In this document: positions 22,774 through 31,939 of the stretch, one piece after another
Layout of the letters: each line of letters opens with the position of its first letter
Position numbering within the stretch: the first letter of the stretch is position 1
Assembly (NCBI RefSeq): GCF_001613385.1
Contig: NZ_BDCG01000008.1
Location: 248,001-312,000 of the forward strand
DNA length: 64,000 nucleotides
Origin: Nocardia flavorosea NBRC 108225
GTDB taxonomy: Bacteria > Actinomycetota > Actinomycetes > Mycobacteriales > Mycobacteriaceae
Direction: 5' to 3'
Position numbers and translations under genes: made by a program
Notes under the pieces: model-generated
What the model was told of the DNA's origin: nothing
Database searches by the model: none
What the model saw: only the letters and a program-made list of their open reading frames with translations

Positions 22774-24657
22774 CTACTCGACGGTCACCGATTTGGCGAG
22801 GTTACGCGGTTTGTCCACGTCGTAGCCGCGGGCCTGCGCCACCTCGGCGGCGAAGATCTGCAGCGGAACCGTCGACAGCAGCGGCTGGTACAGCGTCGGC
22901 GCGGACGGGATCTCGATCAGATCGTCGGCGAACGGCCGGACCAGATCGTCCCCCTCCTCGGCGATCACGATCGTGCGCGCACCCCGGGCCTGGATCTCGC
23001 GGATATTGCTGAGCAGTTTGGCGTGCAGCACCCCGCGCCCCTTCGGCGACGGCATCACCACGATCACCGGCAGCCCGTCCTCGATCAACGCGATCGGACC
23101 GTGCTTGAGCTCACCCGCCGCGAAACCCTCCGCGTGCATATACGCGAGTTCCTTCAGCTTGAGCGCACCTTCGAGCGCCACCGGGTAGCCGACATGGCGG
23201 CCGAGGAACAGGATGGTCCGCTCCCGCGCCAGTTCCCGGGCGATCGCCCGCACCTGCGGCGCCGTCTCCAGCACCCGGTCCACCAGCTTCGGCATGGCCT
23301 CCAGCTCGGCGAACTCGCGAGCCACCTCGTCGGGATACTTGGTGCCGCGCGCCTGCGCCAACGCCAACCCGACCAGCAGGTTCGCCGTCACCTGGGCGAG
23401 AAACGCCTTGGTCGAGGCGACCCCGATCTCCGGCCCGGCGCGGGTGTAGAGCACCGCATCGGATTCGCGGGGAATCTGCGCGCCGTTGGTATTGCAGACC
23501 GCCAGCACCCGCGCCTTCTGGCTCTTGGCATGCCGGACGGCTTCCAGCGTATCGGCGGTCTCACCCGACTGCGATACCGCGACCACCAGGGTCGAGCGGT
23601 CCAGCACCGGGTCGCGGTAACGGAATTCGCTGGCCAGCTCCACTTCGACGGGCAGCCGGGTCCAGTGCTCGATGGCGTACTTCGCGACCAGACCGGAGTG
23701 ATAGGCGCTGCCGCAGGCCACCACGAACACCTTCTCCACATCGCGGAGTTCCTGGTCGGAAAGGCGCTGCTCGTCCAGCACGATCCGGCCGTCCAGGCCG
23801 GGGGTCTGGTCGAAATGACCGATGAGCGTATCGGCGACCGCGCCGGGCTGCTCCTCGATCTCCTTGAGCATGAAGTAGTCGTGGCCGCCCTTCTCGGCGG
23901 CGGCCAGATCCCAGTCGATGGTGAACGGCCGGGAGTGCACGCCCTCGGTGGAGCCGTGGAAATCGGTGACGCGGTAGCCGTCGGCGGTGATCACCACTGC
24001 CTGGCCTTCACCGAGCTCGACGGCTTCTCGGGTGTGCTCGATGAACGCGGTGACATCGGAGGCGATGAACATCTCGTTCTCGCCGACACCCACCACGAGC
24101 GGGGTCGAATGCCGGGCCGCCACGACCGTGCCCGGATGGTCGGCGTGGGTGAAGACCACCGTGAACGCGCCCTCGAGCCGCCGCAGCACAGCCAGCACGC
24201 TGGCCTCGAAATCGCCCGCGGTCGCCCCTTCGGCGTAGGCCCGCGACACCATGTGCACGGCGACCTCGGTATCGGTTTCGCTGCGCAACTCGACCCCGGC
24301 GTCCTCGAGTTCGCGACGCAGTTCGACGAAGTTCTCGATGATGCCGTTGTGCACAACCGCGACCTTGCCGCTCGCATCCTGATGCGGATGGGCGTTGCGA
24401 TCGGTCGGCGCGCCGTGTGTGGCCCACCGGGTATGTCCCATTCCGGTGGACCCGGCGAACACGCCCGGCCCCGCGGCGTCCAGCGCCTCTTCCAGATTGC
24501 TCAGCCGCCCGGCGCGCCGCTCGATCGCGGCATGCCCGGTGCCGTCGAGAATCGCCACGCCCGCGGAGTCGTAACCTCGGTACTCCATGCGGCGCAAAGC
24601 AGCGACGACGACGCCCAACGCGTCCCGGTACCCGACGTACCCCACGATTCCGCACAT
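22774..24657 (-). CDS. glmS: glutamine-fructose-6-phosphate aminotransferase
   Basis: Makes glucosamine-6-phosphate, the entry to UDP-GlcNAc. 627 residues. Met-Cys N-terminus (MCGIVGYVG) with Cys as the class II amidotransferase nucleophile after Met removal, then two SIS sugar-isomerase domains (VVAVSQSGETADTLEA, STKAFLAQV) and the canonical C-terminus DKPRNLAKSVTVE. glmM (31.9 kb) and glmU (61.2 kb) later in the window complete the same pathway. Confidence 0.98.
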   Translation of the reverse strand: MCGIVGYVGYRDALGVVVAALRRMEYRGYDSAGVAILDGTGHAAIERRAGRLSNLEEALDAAGPGVFAGSTGMGHTRWATHGAPTDRNAHPHQDASGKVAVVHNGIIENFVELRRELEDAGVELRSETDTEVAVHMVSRAYAEGATAGDFEASVLAVLRRLEGAFTVVFTHADHPGTVVAARHSTPLVVGVGENEMFIASDVTAFIEHTREAVELGEGQAVVITADGYRVTDFHGSTEGVHSRPFTIDWDLAAAEKGGHDYFMLKEIEEQPGAVADTLIGHFDQTPGLDGRIVLDEQRLSDQELRDVEKVFVVACGSAYHSGLVAKYAIEHWTRLPVEVELASEFRYRDPVLDRSTLVVAVSQSGETADTLEAVRHAKSQKARVLAVCNTNGAQIPRESDAVLYTRAGPEIGVASTKAFLAQVTANLLVGLALAQARGTKYPDEVAREFAELEAMPKLVDRVLETAPQVRAIARELARERTILFLGRHVGYPVALEGALKLKELAYMHAEGFAAGELKHGPIALIEDGLPVIVVMPSPKGRGVLHAKLLSNIREIQARGARTIVIAEEGDDLVRPFADDLIEIPSAPTLYQPLLSTVPLQIFAAEVAQARGYDVDKPRNLAKSVTVE

Positions 24658-24693
24658 GGCTCCCCAGACTACTTATCGGCTAGCCTTCTCGTC

Positions 24694-25578
24694 GTGTCGG
24701 CGTCTGTGAAATCACTTCTGAGCACTCTGACCAGCCGCGGCCCGCACCGGGTGCTCCGCGGGAATCTGGCCATCGCGGGCCAGCCCGGGGTGGTGTACAC
24801 GCCCGAGAGCGGCCGCGACCTACCGGCTGTGGCCTTCGGCCACGGCTGGCTCAACCGCGCCGGTAACTACTCCACGCTGCTGGAACACCTCGCATCCTGG
24901 GGCATTGTCGCCGCCGCGCCGGATACCGAACGCGGTCCGCTGGCCTCCCATCTGAACCTGGCCACCGACCTGCTCACCACCCTCGATATCTGCACCGGTG
25001 TCCGCCTCGGTGACGGCACCATCACCGTCCATCCCCAACGTCTGGCCCTCGCAGGCCACGGCATGGGTGCCGGCGCCGCCGTGCTCGCCGCCGCCCAGCG
25101 CCGGGTGGCCGCGGTCACGCCTTTGTTCCCAGCTCCCACCACACCGCCGGCCGAAACGGTGGCCCCCGATATCGATACGCCCGCTCTGATCCTGGCCGGC
25201 GTCTCCGATATCGACTCCCTCAACTCCAACGCGGTGCCCCTTGCGGCGGCCTGGTCGGGTCCGGCGATCCTGCGCACCCTCGAAGGTGCCGGCCCCACCG
25301 GCCTCGCCGAGGGCCGCCGCCTGCTTTCCGCTCTCGGCGGCGGCAAACACGAACCGAAAACGGCCCGCGCCACCCGCGCCCTCCTCACGGGCTACCTCCT
25401 GCACACCCTCCTCGGCGACAAGACCTACGCCGCCTTCTCGGACCCGGAGACGTCGATCCGCCACACCCACGTCATCGACCCGGCGGCCGCGCTTCTGGAC
25501 CAAGAGGAAACCCGCCGAGCCGCCGCGACGCCTGATCCGGCAACGGTAGGCAAGCTGGTCCGCACACTGCGCAAATAA
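24694..25578 (+). CDS. alpha/beta-hydrolase-like protein lacking the nucleophile Ser
   Basis: 294 residues with a dienelactone-hydrolase/cutinase-type alpha/beta fold: AVAFGHGWLNRAGNYSTLL, DTERGP, and a nucleophile elbow reading GHGMG at 121-125, where the catalytic Ser would be residue 123 but is Gly. The GTG at 24694 lies 36 nt from the divergent glmS start, so the mRNA may be leaderless. It may be a non-enzymatic or binding member of the family. Mycobacterial genomes carry a hypothetical near glmS that may be its counterpart. Confidence 0.72.
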   Translation: MSASVKSLLSTLTSRGPHRVLRGNLAIAGQPGVVYTPESGRDLPAVAFGHGWLNRAGNYSTLLEHLASWGIVAAAPDTERGPLASHLNLATDLLTTLDICTGVRLGDGTITVHPQRLALAGHGMGAGAAVLAAAQRRVAAVTPLFPAPTTPPAETVAPDIDTPALILAGVSDIDSLNSNAVPLAAAWSGPAILRTLEGAGPTGLAEGRRLLSALGGGKHEPKTARATRALLTGYLLHTLLGDKTYAAFSDPETSIRHTHVIDPAAALLDQEETRRAAATPDPATVGKLVRTLRK

Positions 25579-25639
25579 CCACCGCGACCGGAGCACCACT
25601 TCGCACCGGTCGTCCCTGCATGCCGAATAACATGACGGG

Positions 25640-25956
25640 ATGTCCACGACGGAGGTCGAGCACCCAGACCTGCCCGAATACCTCACCTGGGAGCAACTCG
25701 ACAATCTTCCCGAGGAGCTCGCTGCCCAGATCGAACTCTGGGACGGCCGCGTGGTCTGGGCGGACCGGGGGCCGTTCGAGCATCAGCAGTACACAGGAAC
25801 GTTCTGGTCGGCACTGCGTCGGAATGCCCGCGACGATATGACTCGCCACGCCGGGCACTGCCGGTCCGGCGAGTAGGACATCGCTTGCCGGGACAGATCC
25901 ACGAAGGCGTCCGCCCGCTGACCATTCACATCCCCTGGGACGAACTCGAATTCTGA
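25640..25956 (+). pseudogene. Uma2-family (DUF820) nuclease-fold remnant
   Basis: The first ~70 codons (MSTTEVEHPDLPEYLTWEQL...QIELWDGRVVWADRGP) match the N-terminus of the Uma2 proteins abundant in Nocardia. The frame then stops at 25876. A C-terminal piece typical of the same family (HIPWDELEF) appears at about 25890-25956. The central part is missing, so an internal deletion plus frame disruption is likely. Intact relatives are about 190 residues. Confidence 0.7.
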
Positions 25957-26103
25957 CCGACCGCGGTCTACGCGAAGAGTCGAGCGCGTAGCTGTCCCGG
26001 GCACTGGAGCACTAACGAACCTATGGTGATCCATATCACAGGCTGTCAGGTTTTCCAATGCTGCGTTGTCTTGTTTTCGAACCCTCGAAACGAAGGAGAC
26101 ACC

Positions 26104-27294
26104 GTGAGCAACAACATCGATGTGGTGGTGGTCGGCGGCGGATATGCCGGAGTGATGGCGGCCAATCGCCTGACCAAACGCGACGACGTGACGGTGACCG
26201 TGATCAATCCGCGAGAGATCTTCGTCCCACGGCTACGGTTACACCAACTGGTGGGAGGCACGCACGATGCGGTCGTCGACTATCAGGACGTCCTGGCCGA
26301 GGGTGTCCGACTGGTCGTCGACAGCGTGACACGAATCGATCCCGCCGAACGGAGCCTGGCACTGGCCGACGGCACAACGATCGGTTACGACTACCTGATC
26401 TATGCGGTGGGCAGCTCCGGCGCCGTGTCGCGAGTCCCCGGCGCGGCCGAATTCGCGTACCCGGTGGCGACATTGGAGGCGGCGCAGCGGCTCAGGTCGG
26501 CGTTGTTCGATATCCCCATGACCGCGCCGGTGACGGTGATCGGCGGCGGCCCGACCGGTATCGAAACCGCCGCGGAACTGGCCGAGCGGGGACGTGCGGT
26601 CACCTTGATCTGCGGCAGTGTTCTCGGCGCCTATCTGCACCCGAAGGCCCGGCGCACTGCCCGCAAGTACTTCGCCCGGCTGGGGGCGACCGTGATCGAA
26701 GGCTCCGACGCGACGGTCACGGCGGTCACGCAGGGCGCCGTCGAACTCGGCGACGGCCGGACACTCGCGAGTGAACTCACCATCTGGACCGCAGGTTTCG
26801 ACGTACCCGACCTGGCCAAGCGCAGCGGACTGCGCACCGATACCACCGGGCGCCTGCTCACCGACGAAACACTGACGAGCGTCGACGACGACCGCATCAT
26901 CGCGGCAGGTGACTCGGCGGCCCCCTCGAACCTCCCGTTCCGCATGAGCGCCTACACCGCCTACTGCCTTGGCGCCCACGCCGCCGACACCATCCTGCAC
27001 CGCATCGCGGGCGAACAGCCGGCCCCGATAGACCTCGCCTTCCCCGCCATGTGCCTCAGCTTCGGTCGCGAAGCCGGGATCTACCAGCTCGGCCACAAGG
27101 ACGAAACCGGGATGCGGCTGTACCTCAGCGGGTTCGCGGGAAAGAAACTCAAGGAATTCGCCTGCGAGGCAGGTATCAAACACTTGGCGACCGAAGCGCA
27201 CAAGCCGGGCTCCCACCGCTGGCTCAAGGACGGCAAACACCGCCCACAACTACTGCAGGAACAGCGCGATAACGCGTCGGCACCGGTCACCTAG
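26104..27294 (+). CDS. NAD(P)/FAD-dependent oxidoreductase (NDH-2/AIF-like)
   Basis: 396 residues. The FAD-binding VVVVGGGYAGVMAANRL is at the N-terminus, the NAD(P)-binding VTVIGGGPTGIETAAEL near residue 145, and a second FAD motif in RIIAAGDSAAP. This is the pyridine nucleotide-disulphide oxidoreductase fold of type II NADH dehydrogenases and AIF-like proteins. No membrane helix is seen, so its electron acceptor is uncertain. The GTG has AAGGAG 6 nt upstream; the longer frame to 26023 is leader. Confidence 0.87.
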   Translation: MSNNIDVVVVGGGYAGVMAANRLTKRDDVTVTVINPREIFVPRLRLHQLVGGTHDAVVDYQDVLAEGVRLVVDSVTRIDPAERSLALADGTTIGYDYLIYAVGSSGAVSRVPGAAEFAYPVATLEAAQRLRSALFDIPMTAPVTVIGGGPTGIETAAELAERGRAVTLICGSVLGAYLHPKARRTARKYFARLGATVIEGSDATVTAVTQGAVELGDGRTLASELTIWTAGFDVPDLAKRSGLRTDTTGRLLTDETLTSVDDDRIIAAGDSAAPSNLPFRMSAYTAYCLGAHAADTILHRIAGEQPAPIDLAFPAMCLSFGREAGIYQLGHKDETGMRLYLSGFAGKKLKEFACEAGIKHLATEAHKPGSHRWLKDGKHRPQLLQEQRDNASAPVT

Positions 27295-27485
27295 AACATC
27301 GAAATCCGCCTGGAGCCGACCGGATACACCCGGTCGCAAGATCCAGCACCTGACACGCCGGTATCGACTCGAAGTCGTCTACGCGATGCTCACCGACACC
27401 GACTGTCCGAGCTCGGTGCGGACAGTCATAACCACCGCACAGGTCCTTGCCTCCGACGGCCCACTCGAGAGATCCAGGAACGCCG

Positions 27486-28031
27486 TCAGACCAGCCAGCT
27501 ACCTCGCTGGTAATACTTCGCCTCGTCGTCACCATCGTCGTCTACCGGAGCAACGATGTTGTTTCTGCGGCGCGCCGCAGCGGAGCGCGCGATTGCCTCA
27601 CGCGCGTCCAGCTCGCCACCCTGCACCGGTTGCGACAGGGATCCGGTTTCATAGCTTCGGTACAAGGACCCGCCACCTGTGACGTGCGGAGCGAAAGTCT
27701 CCTGTTGTCTGCGCAGCTCCTGATCCCGCGACTGGTGCGTCTCGATTTCGCGCAGTCGAAATGGCTCCGCTCCAGACTGCCGCTCGGCCGGAGGTGCCTG
27801 ATGCTCATGAGGTCGATCGCCCGCGTCAACCGGCTGATCACGCCCGTTGCCCTCCTGACCGGCTGCATACTCGGCCATTTCCTGCCAGAACTGGTTCATC
27901 TCGGCCGCCCACTGTTCGGCCACCTGGCGATTCTCAGCTTCGCGCCGGGCCTTCGCCTCCGCCATCCGCGCCACCATATGTTCGGCGTACCGGCGGGATT
28001 CCTCACCGATCCGTTCAACTTCGCTCGCCAT
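27486..28031 (-). CDS. hypothetical coiled-coil protein of the ESX-like set
   Basis: 181 residues, mostly charged helix at the N-terminus (EVERIGEESRRYAEHMVARMAEAKARREAENRQVAEQW) with heptad-like spacing, then a Gln/Glu-rich disordered tail ending QRGSWLV. GAGG lies 5 nt before the ATG. It follows the large ESX-like gene after 50 nt on the same strand and is probably its last operon member. No family is recognised. Confidence 0.65.
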   Translation of the reverse strand: MASEVERIGEESRRYAEHMVARMAEAKARREAENRQVAEQWAAEMNQFWQEMAEYAAGQEGNGRDQPVDAGDRPHEHQAPPAERQSGAEPFRLREIETHQSRDQELRRQQETFAPHVTGGGSLYRSYETGSLSQPVQGGELDAREAIARSAAARRRNNIVAPVDDDGDDEAKYYQRGSWLV

Positions 28032-28081
28032 ATCTACCTCACCGACTACAACCGAAAACCATCACCGGGAATCCCGCCTGT

Positions 28082-29695
28082 CTACAGCGGACCTGCTTCT
28101 GCCAATTGGGCACCGGTATCGACTGGGGGAGCGGGGGGCGGAGCCGACAGCTCTGGTTCAGTCGCTTCCTCCTCCGGTTGCTGTGGTGGCGGATAACTCT
28201 GAGGCTGATGCTCCCCATCTTCCTGTTGTTTTCCGCTCGGAGCTCCTGGCACACCCGCAGGTGGATTAGTGGGCTGTTGATTCTCCGTCTCCGGCGGAAC
28301 TGTTTCGCCAGGTGAGTCCTCGCTGACGATCGCCGGCTTACCGTCCGGTCCGACTTCGATTTTGTATGTGACCGGGTCACCGGTCGAGCTATCCACCACA
28401 AGTTTCAACTGGCCATCGGATCCAACTTCCAGTTTATAGCTCTGACCGTTGAACTCGACACCCTTATCGTCCTCAGTATCCGGTTTACCGTCGCCGTCGG
28501 CATCTTTATCCGGATTGCCGTCACCATCGAGATCCTTGTCGGGCTCTTCGTCATCCCCCGGATCGAGTACGTCCTCGGCTTGCTCCCGCAGCTGCTCGAG
28601 TGTGCTCGTGATCTGCTGCGTTGCCGAACTCACCAAACTGTTCAGACCCTCGGTCACCTGGGTCCCGATACCCGAGGAAGCGAGTTGGGTTCCCAACGCC
28701 GCAATGGTCGACAGTGGGTTGTCGGTATTGGCCGTAGTCGTCGAGGGCGTGGTCGTGGACGGTGCTGTTGTGGTCGACGGCGTCCCCGTTGTCGTCGGCG
28801 TTCCGGTACCCGTCGGCTGGCCGGTCGTGGTCCCGGCCGGGTTCGTAGTTTGTGGCGATTGCGAAACCTTCGGGCACGGATACTTCGTCCCGTTCAATTT
28901 CGCGAATGCATTGGCCAGCTCGTTGTAGGCGTTCGCCAGGTCTTGGTTCGTTCGGTCGCAAGCGCCAATAAACTCGCCGAGGTTTTCCTCGTACTCCCTT
29001 TTGAAGGTATCATTCAGCCAACTGATACAACGGGCCTTCATTTTTCCATTGTAAGTATGCTCAGGGTCGTCACCGCCGGGCTGAACGATCATCAGAGTAT
29101 GGCCCGACTGAGCGCATTCGGGGAATATCCGATTCATCTTGTCCACCAGAGTATCGCTGCCGAGACTCGAACTCCATCCGTATCCGTGAGCAAAAGTGAT
29201 GATACTGTCGATATCTTCGGGCGTCTTATTGTCGACCTTGATATCGTCGCCAACCGAAATACCCGCAGCCGCATCCGCCTCTATCGCAAGCGCCTTTCGG
29301 AGAGCCTGCGGAGCTGCGTCCATTTCCTCGTGAACCTTGCGCACGATATCAAGATCAGCCGCAGAAAGTTCGAGTTGCGTCGCCATCATATTCGAGGCCG
29401 CAGTTGCCGCCTCGCCCCACCAAACCGTAGGGATCGTTTGTGCATAAACCGCCTGCTGGTTTCGCTCGGCGGCAACTCGATCAATCACGATCCTCAATGC
29501 ATCGGCAGACCGCCTGAACGCATCTTCATTCAATCCATTATGCTGATAGAAAAGTTTGTGCAGATCCACGTAAGGCCGAAAGTTCGGAGACGTTGCGTCA
29601 CCGACCCATCGCAGGTAGCGAACCTCCAATATTTCGAAATACCGTAGCGCTCTCGATCCCGTATCGATAAGTTCGGAGCATTTACGATTCTCCAT
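28082..29695 (-). CDS. large ESX-associated secreted-type protein
   Basis: 537 residues. The helical N-terminal ~260 residues contain PTVWWGEAATAASNM, which recalls the W-x-G turn of WXG100/PPE proteins. A Thr/Pro linker follows, then a helical segment. Next comes an Asp-rich DLDGDGNPDKDADGDGKP-type calcium-binding-like repeat, a segment with two related halves (YKLEVGSDGQLKLV, YKIEVGPDGKPAIV), and a Pro-rich end. No signal peptide is seen, consistent with type VII export. The ATG lies 2 nt after the stop of the EspC-like gene, so the two are coupled. Base composition looks lower in GC than the core genes. Confidence 0.65.
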   Translation of the reverse strand: MENRKCSELIDTGSRALRYFEILEVRYLRWVGDATSPNFRPYVDLHKLFYQHNGLNEDAFRRSADALRIVIDRVAAERNQQAVYAQTIPTVWWGEAATAASNMMATQLELSAADLDIVRKVHEEMDAAPQALRKALAIEADAAAGISVGDDIKVDNKTPEDIDSIITFAHGYGWSSSLGSDTLVDKMNRIFPECAQSGHTLMIVQPGGDDPEHTYNGKMKARCISWLNDTFKREYEENLGEFIGACDRTNQDLANAYNELANAFAKLNGTKYPCPKVSQSPQTTNPAGTTTGQPTGTGTPTTTGTPSTTTAPSTTTPSTTTANTDNPLSTIAALGTQLASSGIGTQVTEGLNSLVSSATQQITSTLEQLREQAEDVLDPGDDEEPDKDLDGDGNPDKDADGDGKPDTEDDKGVEFNGQSYKLEVGSDGQLKLVVDSSTGDPVTYKIEVGPDGKPAIVSEDSPGETVPPETENQQPTNPPAGVPGAPSGKQQEDGEHQPQSYPPPQQPEEEATEPELSAPPPAPPVDTGAQLAEAGPL

Positions 29696-29697
29696 GG

Positions 29698-30003
29698 TCA
29701 GCTCGCAGCCTGCTGAGTGTTGTCCGAGTTTTCCTTGTCCACGGTCGATACTTCGACGACGGTCTGCCCCATCGCATCACCAGTCAACTGCGTGGCTTCG
29801 GACCAGTCCTTCAGCCATTGCTGCACCGCCAGAAGGCCGTTATGAATTGCGTCGCCTTGCGTCTTGTATCCGAAACCGGTGTCGGTGGGAGCCACCATAG
29901 CCACCTGCTGCACCTGCCCGTTCACGACGCCTGCGCTGTCACGCATTTTGGTTCCCAGACTCACCAGGCCATCGCCCTGAACCCCGACCTCACCCGTACT
30001 CAT
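29698..30003 (-). CDS. EspC-like ESX-1 secretion-associated protein
   Basis: A 101-residue helical protein without a signal peptide, similar in size and pattern to the EspC/WXG100-like family (GDGLVSLGTKMRDSAGVVNGQVQQV, GFGYKTQGDAIHNGLLAVQQWLKDW). Such proteins dimerise with a larger partner and leave through a type VII system. GGAGGGGAG precedes the ATG. The larger partner is probably the coupled downstream gene at 28082. No ESX core gene (EccC etc.) is in the window. Confidence 0.75.
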   Translation of the reverse strand: MSTGEVGVQGDGLVSLGTKMRDSAGVVNGQVQQVAMVAPTDTGFGYKTQGDAIHNGLLAVQQWLKDWSEATQLTGDAMGQTVVEVSTVDKENSDNTQQAAS

Positions 30004-30134
30004 GGATCTCCCCTCCGTCCTGCCCGCCCCTCCCGGGAACTCCCCGATCGGCCCTGCGGCGCTCTGCTGCTACTTGATTCGACGCGCCCGCCCGAGGTTC
30101 GGTTCCCTTCCGGCCCCGGACGTTCGAAACGTTC

Positions 30135-30443
30135 CTACTCCCCCACTGTCCCCTGGTCTGTCTGCCGCCATTCGCCGGTCCCGTCCGGGTTGCGGTGGTA
30201 CTCCCAGGCAGCGTAGTCGCCGTCGTTCTCCACCACGCTCAGCTGGTCGGCGTAGCCGTCGAGGTCGGAGTCGGTCCAGACGCTCATCGAGTCCGAGTTG
30301 GTGGTGGTGAAGGTGTCGAGGATGCCGTCGCCGTCGAGATCTTGGGTGGGGCTTTCCATCTCGACCGGACCCAGGCTGTCCAGCGATGAGGTGGCGTCGA
30401 AGCTCGGCATTCCGAGACCTGGGAACTCACCGGATACGGGCAT
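30135..30443 (-). CDS. DUF6802-like acidic protein
   Basis: 102 residues, very acidic, with DLDGDGILDTFTTTNSDSMSVWTDSDLDGYADQL: two Asp-rich loops resembling calcium-binding type-3 repeats. It matches a small family in Corynebacteriales usually found near ESX-associated genes. AGGAGG lies a few bases before the ATG. It is upstream of the EspC-like gene by 131 nt, so it is probably the first gene of the same transcript. Secretion by type VII is inference. Confidence 0.7.
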   Translation of the reverse strand: MPVSGEFPGLGMPSFDATSSLDSLGPVEMESPTQDLDGDGILDTFTTTNSDSMSVWTDSDLDGYADQLSVVENDGDYAAWEYHRNPDGTGEWRQTDQGTVGE

Positions 30444-30758
30444 GGGTCCTCCTGAGTTCCATCTATCGGCGCTACGGGTTTCGGCCTATCTTTCCATCTC
30501 GGGCACCGGAACGCAGCCCCCGGATCCCCGCCGCAGCGCGGCCGGTCGAGCGCATCGCCGGTTGGCACAGCTCAACCGGTCGGGGACCGAGGCGACTCCG
30601 TCGGTAAAGCGAGCCCTCGTGTGCCCGAGGGCAGCACGGTCGGCGCCGCAGCGCCCGAATGGGCAGCGCAACCATGCGGAATACAGCACAGCCCCGCTCC
30701 CATACGGGAACGGGGCTTGGCCTGCGGCTGATGGTGAGCCGAGGGTTCCGGCGCGCGA
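30444..30758. other. gap between pspC and the DUF6802-like gene
   Basis: No gene is supported in these 315 bases. The right side contains the hairpin past pspC (30690-30717). The left side should hold the promoter of the ESX-like operon. Confidence 0.5.
30690..30717 (-). terminator. hairpin downstream of pspC
   Basis: AGCCCCGCTCCC and GGGAACGGGGCT form a 12-bp stem with one mismatch around an ATAC loop, about 40 nt after the pspC stop. Confidence 0.65.
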
Positions 30759-30950
30759 TCAGCGTTTGGGCATCAGCAACCACAGCACCAGGTAGACCAG
30801 GAACTGCGGGCCGGGGAGCACGCAGGATACGACGAAGAGCAGGCGGACGATTCCGGAGCTCCAGCCGAAGTATTCGGCGATACCGCCGCAGACACCGCCG
30901 ACCCACTTGTCGGTGGTGGAGCGTGTGAAGCGGCGTGTGGGGGCGGTCAT
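30759..30950 (-). CDS. PspC domain protein
   Basis: A 63-residue membrane protein consisting only of a PspC domain: STTDKWVGGVCGGIAEYFGW, then hydrophobic stretches ending LVYLVLWLLMPKR. Related domains act in envelope-stress signalling. The ATG at 30950 has AAAGGA upstream and gives a compact domain; the longer frame to 31013 is not needed. Confidence 0.9.
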   Translation of the reverse strand: MTAPTRRFTRSTTDKWVGGVCGGIAEYFGWSSGIVRLLFVVSCVLPGPQFLVYLVLWLLMPKR

Positions 30951-31456
30951 GGCGGTCCTTTCGATAACGGGGACTACACACTCCACTGTCCGCGCCGTGG
31001 CGTGGGCGCGCATCGGTAGCGATACCGATACTCACCCTGATATCCGGCGTATCCGGACTCAGGGTCGACCCCGAATCTCCGGTCTGCCCAGCCGCCCGGC
31101 CTGGGGGCGCCTCGCTGTTTTCACCGCGACCGCCACCGGCGGCCCCCGGTGTCGCCCCTGCCGTCGTCCGGCTCGCGCGCGTCGAGAGCTCGACCGCACA
31201 CGCCGCTTTCTCGTAGGACAGACGCCGGCCCAGCCCGAACCCACCGCAAGAAAGCCCACGAATACCTGTCCAGAACACCGGCTCGGGTTCATCCTCCGGT
31301 CGAAACAATTGCGGCCCGCTTCCTCGAGGCCGCCGGTGGCCACCCGCACGGACACCCAGCAGTTGGCCCTCGTCGCTGGGGGCCTCGAGGCCTCGGGCCG
31401 GTACGCAGGCAAGATGACGGGGTACAGGATCGGTTCATGTGCAGGTCAGGAGTGGT
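30951..31456. other. 506-base intergenic region
   Basis: Divergent promoter region between pspC and a membrane-protein gene. Open frames here have no plausible starts or domains. No clear repeat was found. Confidence 0.5.
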
Positions 31457-31927
31457 ATGCAGAACATCGTCGAACGATTCGCCGCATCGGACACGCTCTC
31501 GGCGCAGCTCGGCGCGGATACTCTGTTCGCCCTGGTCGCGACCGGCCTCATCTTCCTGTCTGCCCTGGTATTGGGTACGTGGAAATATCACGGCATCCGC
31601 ACCTCACCGGAGGGCGCGGCGCACGTATACGTCGATATCGCGCACCGCGCCGCCCTGATGTATGCGTTCGCGGGACTACTGCTGGCCGTGTTCACCGAGC
31701 TCAGCGCGTGGCCGACCGCGGTGAACCTGGTGGCCGCCGCGATCGTCCTCGCGTTCTTCGCCGGCGCCATCGCGACTTACGCGTGGCACGGATTTCGCCG
31801 CGACACCACCAACCAGTTCCGCGGCGAGATCGGTGTGGAGCTCAGGGTCACCATGATCGCGCTCGTGGTGGGCGAGATCGGCGGATTCCTGGTGTTGTTC
31901 AGCGGCTTCCTCTGGAGCCTGCGCTGA
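31457..31927 (+). CDS. small integral membrane protein, four predicted helices
   Basis: 156 residues with hydrophobic segments near 22-42, 66-84, 92-112 and 130-152 (FALVATGLIFLSALVLGTW, LMYAFAGLLLAVFTEL, VNLVAAAIVLAFFAGAIATY, VTMIALVVGEIGGFLVLF). No family is recognised. CAGGAG lies 5-6 nt before the ATG. It is convergent with glmM, 12 nt apart. Confidence 0.75.
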   Translation: MQNIVERFAASDTLSAQLGADTLFALVATGLIFLSALVLGTWKYHGIRTSPEGAAHVYVDIAHRAALMYAFAGLLLAVFTELSAWPTAVNLVAAAIVLAFFAGAIATYAWHGFRRDTTNQFRGEIGVELRVTMIALVVGEIGGFLVLFSGFLWSLR

Positions 31928-31939
31928 CGACGTCGTGAC

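Noticed and set aside
23023..24693. Long plus-strand open frame antisense to glmS, continuous with the hydrolase frame
   Set aside because: It is the shadow of glmS in GC-rich DNA. The hydrolase homology begins only at the GTG near 24694.
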